DNA from: an uncultured delta proteobacterium
Lineage (GTDB): Bacteria > Desulfobacterota > WTBG01 > CAIYCZ01 > CAIRTM01
Assembly (NCBI GenBank): GCA_903881505.1
Contig: CAIRTM010000022.1
Coordinates: 52,653-116,652 of the forward strand
DNA: 64,000 bases
Reading direction: 5' to 3'
Part shown: positions 52,000 to 60,702 of the stretch, piece after piece
Position numbering within the stretch: position 1 is the first letter of the stretch
Layout of the letters: each line of letters starts with the position of its first letter
Program-made: the position numbers and the translations under genes
The notes under the pieces: model-generated
Told to the model about the DNA's origin: nothing
What the model saw: only the letters and a program-made list of their open reading frames with translations
The model's database searches: none

Positions 52000-53985
52000 A
52001 TGGATCACATTATGGATATCGGCAGCCTGGTGCTTTTTTTTGAGCATGGCAATCTGGTATGCGGCGTGTGCGCCGGCGATGCCGGAGCGTATGTGACGGT
52101 CGTGTGTGCCGACGGCCGGCGATTGAGCCTGCCCGCTCAGCGCATCGTGCATGCGCAGCCGTCTGCCGGTATAGACTTCGCGGATGCCCGGCGGATTCGC
52201 GATCATATAGCCGCAGCCGGGCAGCGGCACAAGCTGCTCGCAGCTTCAATCAACCCGCAGGAGATATGGGCCGCGCTTGCCGCCAAACCGGGCGTCTACA
52301 CCAGCCGCGAGCTTGCCCGGGCAGCCTTCGGTGATACGGCCGGCCACGACCACGCTGCTGCCGTTGTGCATGCTTTGCAGCATGAGCGCACGTATTTCAA
52401 GTTTAACGGCGAGCGCTACTGTGCTCTTGATCCTGCGCAGGTTGAACAGGCCCGGTTGCGGGCCGCGCAGGAAAGCGCGCTCGGCGCCGAGATTGAACAG
52501 TGCGCCGACTGGCTGCACGGCTTTGTCAACGGCCAGGAAATTGACGGCCCGGTAGGCCGGGTGTGTGCCGGCTATCTGCGGCAGTTCGCGGTGTTTGGAA
52601 ACGCCGCGCCGCAGTCGGGCACTATCCGCTCAATCCTGAAACGCGCAGGGCTTGCTCCGGAGCGCAGGGAGTGCTTCAGCGTGCTGGTCAGTATGGGAGC
52701 CTGCTCGCCGGATGAAAACCTGCTGCTTGAGCGCCATGGCGTAGTCCGCGCCTGGCCGCCTGACATACTGTCGGAACCCGGCTTGACGGATGATGCGTTC
52801 GCTGCGCGCCGCGTCGACGAGAGGGCGCTTGAAATTTACTCGATTGACGATCCGGCCACACGCGATATCGATGACGCTGTCAGCTTCGAACCCGAAGGCG
52901 GCGGACTCCGCATCGGCATTCATATCACCGACGCGGCTTCGCAGCTGAGCCCGGGCTGCGCCCTTGATCGTGAGGCCTCCCGCCGCGGCACATCGGTATA
53001 TCTGCCGGAGGAAACGCTGCCGATGCTGCCGCCTGAGCTGTCAGAGAAGCGTCTGAGTCTGCTCGCCGGACAGGAGCGGCCGGTGCTGAGCGTGTTTGTC
53101 AGTCTTGCCGGTGACGGCAGCGTGCGCGGCTGCGTCCTTCAGCTTGGCACCATCCGGGTGGCGCGCCGGCTCAGCTACCAGAATGTCGATGACGATATAC
53201 GCTCAGGCGGAGGTTTTAAACGCCTGCATGAGGTGCTCATGCGCGCCCGTGACGCGCGCCTTGCGGCGGGCGCATCGGGTATGACCATTCCCGAGCTTCA
53301 GGTGAAGATCGACCGGGACCGGCAGGTCGAGTTCAGCGTTCGTGAGCGCGAAACACCGGCGCAGGCGCTGGTCGCCGAGTGCATGATACTGGCCAATTAC
53401 AACGCCGCGCTTTTTCTCAGGGACAGGGGCGTGCCGGCCCTGTACCGCACGCAGAAGCCGGGTCGCGCGTTCGCCGGTCTGCGCAGGGACCTGCCGTTGT
53501 CCGAGCGTGTGCGCCTGCGGCACTCGTTCAGCCGGACCGTCATTGAAACCCGACCCCGGTCTCACGCCGGCCTTGGCCTTGACTGCTACTGTTCGATCAC
53601 CTCACCGATGCGCAAGTATCTCGATCTTGTCATGCAGCGCCAGCTTGCTGCCGTTCTGCAGGGCTGTGAACCGGTGTATACCTGCGACCAGCTGCGAGAT
53701 ATCGCCGCAGCGCTGCAGCCGGTGCTTACGCGCGCGGCTCTGGTTGAAAACGAGCGCCGCCGCTACTGGCTGTTTAAAACAATGGAGCCGCTTCGCGGTT
53801 GCATGCTGCCGGCCCTTGTCCTGTCCCGCCGTAAAAAGCACTATACCGTGCTGCTGACCGACTATCTGTTTGAGGCCGGCGCCGAAGCGCCAGAAGACAC
53901 CACCTATGAGCCAGGCCGTGACGTGCAGGTGCTGCTCAGGGATATTGATCCGTTCGAGGGCAGCATCAGCTTGTGCCTTGTGTAG
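52000..53985 (+). CDS. RNase II/RNase R-family exoribonuclease
   Basis: 661 residues from the ATG at 52000. An N-terminal variable region (about 1-220) precedes the RNB catalytic domain: SIDDPATRDIDDAVSFE contains the metal-binding Asp series, and HITDAASQLSPGCALDREASRRGTSVYLPEETLPMLPPELSEKRLSLL is the next conserved block, with CYCSITSPMRKYLDLVMQRQL near the end. A short C-terminal S1-like part may follow. It degrades single-stranded RNA 3'-5'. Shorter than RNase R (about 800), closer to RNase II-like or the clade of minimal RNB proteins. It begins 25 bases after the helicase gene. Confidence 0.9.
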   Translation: MDHIMDIGSLVLFFEHGNLVCGVCAGDAGAYVTVVCADGRRLSLPAQRIVHAQPSAGIDFADARRIRDHIAAAGQRHKLLAASINPQEIWAALAAKPGVYTSRELARAAFGDTAGHDHAAAVVHALQHERTYFKFNGERYCALDPAQVEQARLRAAQESALGAEIEQCADWLHGFVNGQEIDGPVGRVCAGYLRQFAVFGNAAPQSGTIRSILKRAGLAPERRECFSVLVSMGACSPDENLLLERHGVVRAWPPDILSEPGLTDDAFAARRVDERALEIYSIDDPATRDIDDAVSFEPEGGGLRIGIHITDAASQLSPGCALDREASRRGTSVYLPEETLPMLPPELSEKRLSLLAGQERPVLSVFVSLAGDGSVRGCVLQLGTIRVARRLSYQNVDDDIRSGGGFKRLHEVLMRARDARLAAGASGMTIPELQVKIDRDRQVEFSVRERETPAQALVAECMILANYNAALFLRDRGVPALYRTQKPGRAFAGLRRDLPLSERVRLRHSFSRTVIETRPRSHAGLGLDCYCSITSPMRKYLDLVMQRQLAAVLQGCEPVYTCDQLRDIAAALQPVLTRAALVENERRRYWLFKTMEPLRGCMLPALVLSRRKKHYTVLLTDYLFEAGAEAPEDTTYEPGRDVQVLLRDIDPFEGSISLCLV

Positions 53986-54068
53986 ACCCGGGCGCGGCGT
54001 ACTGCAGTGCAGCCTGCCGGATCATTTTTTTGCCTGCATTCTTGCAATAGCTGTTCAAGTGTGGTATC

Positions 54069-54097
54069 TTTCGTTTGGTTGGGTATCAAACTATAAT
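54069..54097 (+). promoter_or_regulatory. Probable promoter of the SDR/bilin-reductase-like operon
   Basis: A perfect TATAAT (54092-54097) lies 17 bases after TTTCGT (54069-54074, weak -35). The SDR ATG follows after about 70 bases, with a consensus AGGAGGTGA ribosome site. This marks the four downstream genes as a separate transcription unit. Confidence 0.5.
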
Positions 54098-54168
54098 CCG
54101 GTACTGCATACACCCTGTGCGGGGAGGCCCAGGCACCGGAGACTATCGAGATACAGGAGGTGAATATC

Positions 54169-54960
54169 ATGAGATTTAAAGAAAAACATGTGATCGTGAC
54201 CGGCGGCGGCACCGGCATCGGCCGGGGGATCGTACATCTCTTTGCGCGCGAGGGCGCGCGTGTCGTCGTTGCCAACCGCAATGCCGGCAACGGCAACCGG
54301 GTTGTTGACGAGGTGCGCAGCCAGGGCGGCACCGCCCTGTTCGTGCGTACCGATGTCGCCGATCCGGCCGCCATAGAGAACCTGATCGCGGAAGCAACCA
54401 AAGCCTACGGGCCGGTCGACGTGGCGGTCTCCAACGCGGCCATCTCTGAGCAGGTTTCTTCAGCGCTGGAAGTCAGCGCCGAGGAATGGGACCGGGTGTA
54501 TGCGATCAATGTGCGCGGCGCATTTTTGTTCTGCCGCGCCTGTGCCCAGAACATGATGGATAACGGCGTGCAGGGCAGCATCGTGACCATCGGCTCGATG
54601 GTGGCGCGCGGGGGCAAGATGGCGGTCGGCGCCTATCCCTCATCCAAGGCGGCGGTCATCCAGTTCACCAAGAACCTGGCGAAATGCCTGGCTCCCATGG
54701 GCATTCGCGTCAACTGCGTGTCCCCCGGCGTGGTGGCGACCGAGATCTACGCCAATGTCGAGAAGGAAATGATGATGGACCCGGGCGCGTTCGCCGAATG
54801 GCTGGTCGAGGAGGCTGTGAAAAACGGGCAGCTCCTGATCGGACGTGCCGGCGAAGCCGGGGAGATCGCCGCGGCGGTCGCGTTCCTGGCCTCGCAGGAT
54901 GCTTCCTATATTACGGCCCAGAACCTGAGCGTTGACGGCGGCATGGACTGGTGCTGGTGA
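54169..54960 (+). CDS. Short-chain dehydrogenase/reductase
   Basis: 263 residues from the ATG at 54169, eight bases after a consensus GGAGG; the track's GTG start overlaps that site. Classical SDR: cofactor motif VTGGGTGIGRGIV (about 11-23), NAAIS, the catalytic Ser in VTIGSM, and YxxxK as GAYPSSK. Arg/Asn in VVVANRNAG suggests NADP(H) preference. FLASQDASYITAQNLSVDGGMDW is the usual C-terminus. The substrate is unknown. It leads an operon with the bilin-reductase-like, FAD-linked oxidase and Fe-S genes. Confidence 0.92.
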   Translation: MRFKEKHVIVTGGGTGIGRGIVHLFAREGARVVVANRNAGNGNRVVDEVRSQGGTALFVRTDVADPAAIENLIAEATKAYGPVDVAVSNAAISEQVSSALEVSAEEWDRVYAINVRGAFLFCRACAQNMMDNGVQGSIVTIGSMVARGGKMAVGAYPSSKAAVIQFTKNLAKCLAPMGIRVNCVSPGVVATEIYANVEKEMMMDPGAFAEWLVEEAVKNGQLLIGRAGEAGEIAAAVAFLASQDASYITAQNLSVDGGMDWCW

Positions 54961-55047
54961 TGGCGCTTGTCCGGCCGGTCCGCGGCGGTTCTCGCGTATA
55001 TACACAGGCATGCATCGGAACATAACCATACGAGAAGGAGGACGACC

Positions 55048-55752
55048 ATGACACAGCTCAACGCATTCGTAGAGGCCGCACAGCAGGCCTTCAGGCAGAT
55101 TCCCCTGAGCGCGGTCGCGATCGAGCAGGACCTGCGCACGGTCAAGGCCGACGGGGGCAGTGTTGTGCTTGAGGTTTTCAAGGCGGAAAAATTCAGCAAG
55201 ATCGTTTTTTGCACGATCACCATCGATGAGACCGGCGTGCTGGAATCAACCGCGATGGCCTGGCCGGCTGAGGACCATAATTTCCCGATCCTGTGGTGCA
55301 ACTTTACGATCGTACCCGAGGTGATGAATGTACCGGTATTTGATTGTATTCCCATGATGGATATTATCGCCTGGCCGGACTATGCGACGCGCTATGTCGA
55401 GCCCATCAGCGATCTCAAGGCCGAGGCCCTCGATATCCTTGGCGAAAGCGTGCTGAACAAAGCGGTTGACCTGCCGTCTCGCACCGTGTACGCGCTTTCA
55501 CCTTATAAGCTCATCCCGATGGTGACGCAGGAAGGTGTCGAACTGGTGCCGAAGGTGACCTCGATGTATATTGCTGGGTACCTGAAGCTGGTGCAGGACT
55601 CAGTGCCGGTGCCCGCGCAGGACCGGCAGTACTGCCTGCACCGCCGGCAGCAGCTGCAGGCGCTCATGAAGGCCAATGATCCGGGCTATCCGTTCATGGT
55701 CGATGTGTTCGGCGAGGAAACCACGCACCGGGTTTTTGACCAGGTGTTTTGA
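55048..55752 (+). CDS. Ferredoxin-dependent bilin reductase-like protein (HY2/PcyA/RCCR superfamily)
   Basis: 234 residues from the ATG at 55048 (AAGGAGG six bases before). The length and motif order fit ferredoxin-dependent bilin reductases. NFPILWCNFTIVPEVMNVPVFDCIPM aligns with the PcyA core, placing Asp99 at the conserved catalytic Asp. VYALSPYKLIP matches the FxxYxLFxR-type segment. LHRRQQLQALMKANDPGYPFMVDVFGEETTHRVFDQVF closely follows the family C-terminus (DP...FG.....y...lF). Such enzymes reduce open-chain tetrapyrroles without bound metals. No heme oxygenase or phytochrome gene is seen here. The assignment is by eye; red chlorophyll catabolite reductase-like function is the alternative. 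Confidence 0.65.
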   Translation: MTQLNAFVEAAQQAFRQIPLSAVAIEQDLRTVKADGGSVVLEVFKAEKFSKIVFCTITIDETGVLESTAMAWPAEDHNFPILWCNFTIVPEVMNVPVFDCIPMMDIIAWPDYATRYVEPISDLKAEALDILGESVLNKAVDLPSRTVYALSPYKLIPMVTQEGVELVPKVTSMYIAGYLKLVQDSVPVPAQDRQYCLHRRQQLQALMKANDPGYPFMVDVFGEETTHRVFDQVF

Positions 55753-55787
55753 AACAGAACCCTGCAGACTGCTGTCGGAATAGTATC

Positions 55788-57242
55788 ATGGACGCTGATT
55801 TTTTAACAGACTTGCGTGCTATCGTCGGGGATAGCTATGTCGTCACCGATCCTGTTGCCCGGTTCGCGTACCGGCAGGATGCCAGCCTGTTCGGCGGCAC
55901 CGATGCGGCCGTGATTGCGCGTCCGGCCAGCACCGATGAGGTTTCACGCGTTATGGCCCTGGCTTTTCGCCACGCGGTGCCGGTTGTGGTGCGCGGCGGC
56001 GGCTCGAGCATTTACGGGCAGCCTCCGGGCGTTCCCGGTGAAAATCTGCTGCTCGATATGACCCGCATGAACCGGATCCTGAACATGAACCCGCAGGGCA
56101 TGACGGTCACGGCCGAAGCCGGCATCATCATGAGCCGTCTGCAGCACGCCTGCAACAGCGCCGGTTTCTACCTGTTTGTCCCGGCCGCGCCCGTGCATAC
56201 GGTATCGCTGGGCGGCTGGCTGTCAGGGGCGGCCGGAGGCGGCGGGATCTGGTGGGAGATCATCAGCATTACCGCCGTGCTGCCTGACGGAACCGTGGTG
56301 CGGACCGGCGGCGGGCCCGGCACGCATGTGCGCCAGACCGAGGCCTACAGCCGCATCATGGGCGGGCCTGATTTTACCGGCATGTTCATCGGCGACGGCG
56401 GCTCGTTCGGCGTTAAGACCGAGGTGACCGTGCGACTGCTGGGCCTGCCGGCCGTTACGCGGGCTTCCATTCTCGTGTTCCGCAGCCTGGACCGGGTGCT
56501 GGATCTGATGGCGCGGCATGTCGCGCGCGTGAGCCCGCATCCGTTCGACCCGCTGCTGGTGTTCGGTCCCGGCGCCAACGAGCTTTTTTCTGCCGATGGG
56601 TCTGGCGCTGACTTGTTTACCGTCATGGCCTTGATGCAGGGCCACACGCCGGCCGAGACCGACGCGCGCAGGGATGCATTTGAGGCAATCGCCGATGAAC
56701 TCGGCGGCGGGCACACTCCCGAGCTGGACGCGCTCGCCGGGATGATGTCGCGCGCGCCTGACCAGGAAAGCGAGATGGAGATGTTCGGGCTCGGCTTTTT
56801 TAACGGCCTCGGCCTTGCCGCATGGCTGCCCTTCAACATGCCGCGCACACGCATGGCCGAGGTCTATCCTCTGCTCGTGCAGTGGCGCGAGGAACGGATC
56901 GCCGAGGCCGGCCGCCGCGGTTTTGAATGCCAGGCCCGGTTCGAGTTCATGGCCCCCAGCGACCAGTGCTCGGTTACCGGGGAGGTGGATGCCTTTTTCA
57001 AGGATGTTCCCTCACTGGAACTCAGGGCGTTCGTGCGCGAGATGATACTCGACTATCAGAAATTCACCCATGAACTGGGGCTGCTTGACGTCTATAATCA
57101 GGGCATGATGAGCAGGCTGAATGCCGCGTGCTGGTCGGACGGCTACCGCGCGCTGTACAGCACTGTCAAGCAGGCGATCGATCCGAAGCGCATTCTAAAT
57201 CGCGGTCTGTGGCTGGAACGGCCGCCTGAACCCGGAGTGTAA
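55788..57242 (+). CDS. FAD-linked oxidase, GlcD/D-lactate dehydrogenase type
   Basis: 484 residues from the ATG at 55788; the track's TTG start lies in the previous gene's stop. A PCMH-type FAD-binding domain is at the N-terminus (VVVRGGGSSIYGQPPGVPGENLLLDMTRMNRIL, PAAPVHTVSLGGWLSGAAGGGG, GDGGSFGVKTEVTVRL), with the FAD-oxidase C-terminal domain ending IDPKRILNRGLWL. No own Fe-S motif. The neighbouring CCG-type Fe-S protein 4 bases on is the expected electron acceptor, as in glycolate (GlcDF) and lactate dehydrogenases. In this operon it may oxidise or reduce the same metabolite as the SDR and bilin-reductase-like protein. Confidence 0.88.
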   Translation: MDADFLTDLRAIVGDSYVVTDPVARFAYRQDASLFGGTDAAVIARPASTDEVSRVMALAFRHAVPVVVRGGGSSIYGQPPGVPGENLLLDMTRMNRILNMNPQGMTVTAEAGIIMSRLQHACNSAGFYLFVPAAPVHTVSLGGWLSGAAGGGGIWWEIISITAVLPDGTVVRTGGGPGTHVRQTEAYSRIMGGPDFTGMFIGDGGSFGVKTEVTVRLLGLPAVTRASILVFRSLDRVLDLMARHVARVSPHPFDPLLVFGPGANELFSADGSGADLFTVMALMQGHTPAETDARRDAFEAIADELGGGHTPELDALAGMMSRAPDQESEMEMFGLGFFNGLGLAAWLPFNMPRTRMAEVYPLLVQWREERIAEAGRRGFECQARFEFMAPSDQCSVTGEVDAFFKDVPSLELRAFVREMILDYQKFTHELGLLDVYNQGMMSRLNAACWSDGYRALYSTVKQAIDPKRILNRGLWLERPPEPGV

Positions 57243-57246
57243 TGCC

Positions 57247-58464
57247 ATGACCGACCCGTTGCAGAGTCTGCGCCGGTGCGCCGATACGATTTACAGCTGC
57301 CGCTCCTGCGGCATGTGCGGAAACAAGATGACCGCGAAGGTACCCTATGTGTGCCCGCTGCGGGAAGCGACCCCGGGTTTTGACCATTTCTACGCGCGCG
57401 GCAAAATCGTTATCGCGCGCGGCCTGCTGGAAGGCGCCCTCGAGATGACGTCCGACCTGGCCGAGGCCGCCTACGGCTGCATGCTGTGCGGCAACTGCAT
57501 GACGCAGTGCGGCGCCACGGACCGCGCCACGGCCGAGCCGCTGGTTGACACGGTGCGCATCGTCGAGGCCCTGCGCGCTGATCTCCTGCGCGTTCATCCC
57601 GAATGGGTTGCTGAAGGCTACCGCAGCCTGCTGGCGGCGACCCGGCAGTATGACAACCCCTGGGGCGCGCCGCGCTCATTGCGTGAGAAATGGTGCAAAG
57701 GCCTTGATCTGCCCCGGGCCCCGCAGGCGGGCTGCGATGTGCTGCTGTTTGCCGGCTGCACCATCGCCTCAACGCCGGCCCTGCATGAGCGGGCGCGCAA
57801 AGCCGTGCAGGTGCTGCGCGCGGCCGGCATTAATCCTGCAATCATGGGGCGCGATGAGCCCTGCTGCGCGAGCGTTCAGCGCCGCATCGGCGCTGCTGAC
57901 ATGGCCGGCGACATGGTGCGCGCCAATGTCGAGCAGCTCAATGCAGCCGGCTGCAGCGAGATCGTCGCGTTGTGCGCGGGCTGCGCTAATATGCTTGCCG
58001 GCGATTACCGCACCGCCGGCTTGAAAGCGCGCGTATGCCATATCGTGCCTTTTCTTGCCGCGCTGCTGGAGCAGGGCAGGCTTGTTCCCCGAAATGCATA
58101 TCCTCATGCCGTGTGCTACCATGACCCGTGCCATCTGGGCCGCCACATGGGTATTTATGATCAGCCGCGTGCTGTGCTTCGGGCCCTGCCCGGACTCAGC
58201 CTGGTTGAGCGGACGGCAACGCGCCAAAACACACTGTGCTGCGGGGCAGGCGGCGGTATGCGCGTATTTGAGTCCGGCACGCTCTCCTTGGACATTGCGC
58301 GCGAAGGATTGGCGAGCGCCCGGAAAGCAGGGGCAGAGGTCATGGTGAGCGCCTGCCCGTTTTGCGAGATTAACCTTGATGCGGCTGCCCAGGTCCTTGC
58401 TGAGCCGATGCAGGTTCTTGACATTATCGACCTGGTGCATGCTTCGGTCGAAGTCCGGGGGTAG
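57247..58464 (+). CDS. CCG-domain Fe-S electron-transfer protein, GlcF/HdrD-like
   Basis: 405 residues. N-terminal cysteines CRSCGMCG...VCPLREATPG and GCMLCGNCMTQCG are placed to bind two [4Fe-4S] clusters (about 18-100). Two CCG-type cysteine-rich domains follow: DVLLFAGCTIASTPA...DEPCCAS...CAGCANML and CYHDPCHLGRHMG...TLCCGAGGGMR...ACPFCEINL. These domains carry special clusters used in heterodisulfide reductases and GlcF/LutA-type dehydrogenases. It passes electrons from the adjacent FAD-linked oxidase to a quinone, ferredoxin or thiol couple. It starts 4 bases after that gene and ends the operon. Confidence 0.92.
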   Translation: MTDPLQSLRRCADTIYSCRSCGMCGNKMTAKVPYVCPLREATPGFDHFYARGKIVIARGLLEGALEMTSDLAEAAYGCMLCGNCMTQCGATDRATAEPLVDTVRIVEALRADLLRVHPEWVAEGYRSLLAATRQYDNPWGAPRSLREKWCKGLDLPRAPQAGCDVLLFAGCTIASTPALHERARKAVQVLRAAGINPAIMGRDEPCCASVQRRIGAADMAGDMVRANVEQLNAAGCSEIVALCAGCANMLAGDYRTAGLKARVCHIVPFLAALLEQGRLVPRNAYPHAVCYHDPCHLGRHMGIYDQPRAVLRALPGLSLVERTATRQNTLCCGAGGGMRVFESGTLSLDIAREGLASARKAGAEVMVSACPFCEINLDAAAQVLAEPMQVLDIIDLVHASVEVRG

Positions 58465-58630
58465 GTTTCCGGTGCTGGGGGTTGTCAGGGGTGGGGCACC
58501 TGCCTGGCTGCCCGTGAGCTGCGTGGTGGACCGGGCGCAGGGGCGTATGGCAAAACCCCGGCAGGCACGGGACGCAGCGCAGGTAATTTTTTAAAATCCT
58601 AAAGCGACAGCCGGAGGGGCAGGTCGGCGT

Positions 58631-60577
58631 TTAAAAATCTTTCAGATCATCGTCTTCATCAAAAGGAATCAGTTCCTTGGGGGAAACGTCGCTTCGTTCA
58701 CTGAACACGGGGGCCTGCAGGGACGGTTGCGTTTTTTTCATGAGCATGTCATCGGCGCTGCCGCCATACCGGGCCTGCATGGCAGGTGAGCCGGCGGCGG
58801 GCACGCCGCTCTGGTCGCCTCCCAGGACGAATTCCTCGAGATTTTTGATATAGGTTTTCATCTCCTTGGCCTGGGCCAGCAGTTGCTGGCTGGATGAGGC
58901 CGATTCTTCGGAATTGGAAGAGTTGAGCTGTACGATCTTGTCGATGTCAGCCATGGCCTGGCTCATCTGCGCTATACCCCGGGCCTGCTCACGATTGGAT
59001 GCGGCGATTTCATTATTGAGATCCACAACTTTTTGCACGTCGTGCAGGATTGCCTGAAGGGACTGGTTTGATTCGGCTGCCTGGCGGGTCCCTTCGCTGA
59101 TCCGGCCGCTGCTGTCGGAGATCAGGTCGCTGGTGGCGCGGGCCTGTTCGGATGCGCGCTGTGCCAGATTGCGCACTTCATCGGCGACAACTGCAAAACC
59201 CCGGCCGGCCTCGCCTGCACGGGCTGCTTCAACCGCCGCGTTCAGTGCCAGCAGGTTGGTTTGGAACGCTATTTCCTCAATCGCCTTGGCAACCTTTGCA
59301 ACTTCGCTGCCGCTCTGGCTGATGCTTTCCATGGCCTGCATAAGGCGTGTCATCGCCTCGGCCGTTTTTGTGAGTCCGTCACTGGTCTGTACGGAAAGAG
59401 TGCTTGCGTGCAGGGCATTGTCGGCATTCTGTCTGGACATCGAGGCAAGCTCTTCAAGCGACGAGGTCGACTGTTCTATGGATGCAGCCTGGGTGGAGGC
59501 ACCCTGTGCGACCTGCTGACTTGACTGTGCAACCTGACGGGACGCGTTCGTAAACTGGTCGGCAATGAGTTTAAGCGATGCTGTAATGTTCCGTATGGGT
59601 CGCGTTGCCAGACCGGAAGCGAGGAACACGATGCCGGTGGCAAGGCCGAGGATGAGCAGTGTCACGATGATGTTGTAGTTCGCGAGCCGCCACACAGGCC
59701 GCTTGACCTCGACGGCGTCGATAACCGCGGCGATAATCCAGCCCTGTTCCCCGGTTTGTTTGAAGGAGGCGACACGGCTGTGGCCTTCATAGTCGTATTT
59801 GATCAGGCCTTCGCCGCGTCCGAGGATTTCTGAGCCCCATGGGGTGTCCTGCAGGCTGTTATGCATCATAAGGTTCGAGTCGGGATGGCTTATGAGCATG
59901 CCTTCTTTATCAAAAATGCATACATAGCCCGTCTGCCCGATTTTGACCTGCCGGATGAAAGCCTTTGAAAATTCCTGCATGTCAACAAGTCCGTAGAATA
60001 TGCCGATGATCGGCTCGCCCGGCTGTGCGGTATGCCTGATGGGTGCGGCTATGGCAAACACCGGTAAGCCGGTCGTTTCGCTCTTGAATACCTTTCCCAT
60101 AAAGACCGTGCCGGTAAGTGCCTGCTTGAAAAAGTCGGTTCCGGCAATGGACTGACCGGTGCGCAGGGACCGGTTAACGGCTTCGCTGCGGGAGGTGACG
60201 ACAACCAGGCCGGCCTGATCGGTTATGCCGATTTCAGTATAATAGGGGTAGGCCTGGTTTATTTTTTTTAATTCGTCCAGCATTTCCTGCACGAAAATCG
60301 TGCTGCCTGCCCCGTCATCGGACAAGCCCGCATAATAGAGTCCGTTGGTTATGCTGCCGCCGGCCGACCACATCTGTACGTCGCCCTTGCGGTTTTCTAT
60401 CCAAGACTGGATATAGTCAATCGTCGTATCGCGGTTATGGGCCAGCTGAGAGGTGATGGTGTCGGTCATCATGCTGCGGGCGTAGATGTAGGATGTTATG
60501 ACCGTGGCGGTTGAACAGAGTGCGACCAGGCTGAGGCAGACGAGCAGGAACTGACCCTTGAATCCGGAGCTTTTCAT
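58631..60577 (-). CDS. Methyl-accepting chemotaxis protein with dCACHE sensor
   Basis: 648 residues. An N-terminal transmembrane helix ([24 protein letters not shown]) leads to a periplasmic double-CACHE domain (about 36-295; [42 protein letters not shown]). A second helix ([23 protein letters not shown]) and a HAMP-like linker precede the signalling domain with its conserved tip [39 protein letters not shown]. No CheR-binding pentapeptide is at the C-terminus. dCACHE sensors usually bind amino acids, organic acids or amines. No other chemotaxis genes are nearby. It diverges from the giant regulator gene. Confidence 0.94.
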   Translation of the reverse strand: MKSSGFKGQFLLVCLSLVALCSTATVITSYIYARSMMTDTITSQLAHNRDTTIDYIQSWIENRKGDVQMWSAGGSITNGLYYAGLSDDGAGSTIFVQEMLDELKKINQAYPYYTEIGITDQAGLVVVTSRSEAVNRSLRTGQSIAGTDFFKQALTGTVFMGKVFKSETTGLPVFAIAAPIRHTAQPGEPIIGIFYGLVDMQEFSKAFIRQVKIGQTGYVCIFDKEGMLISHPDSNLMMHNSLQDTPWGSEILGRGEGLIKYDYEGHSRVASFKQTGEQGWIIAAVIDAVEVKRPVWRLANYNIIVTLLILGLATGIVFLASGLATRPIRNITASLKLIADQFTNASRQVAQSSQQVAQGASTQAASIEQSTSSLEELASMSRQNADNALHASTLSVQTSDGLTKTAEAMTRLMQAMESISQSGSEVAKVAKAIEEIAFQTNLLALNAAVEAARAGEAGRGFAVVADEVRNLAQRASEQARATSDLISDSSGRISEGTRQAAESNQSLQAILHDVQKVVDLNNEIAASNREQARGIAQMSQAMADIDKIVQLNSSNSEESASSSQQLLAQAKEMKTYIKNLEEFVLGGDQSGVPAAGSPAMQARYGGSADDMLMKKTQPSLQAPVFSERSDVSPKELIPFDEDDDLKDF

Positions 60578-60702
60578 AGTGGTGCCCCCTTCTAATGTTA
60601 AAGTGCTTCATTTTATTACTATTTTATTATATAAAATTCAATATAATTAATTGCAGCCGCGCAGGGCTTTTCTGAGAACCTGCCGGGCGGACACGTAAAA
60701 CC

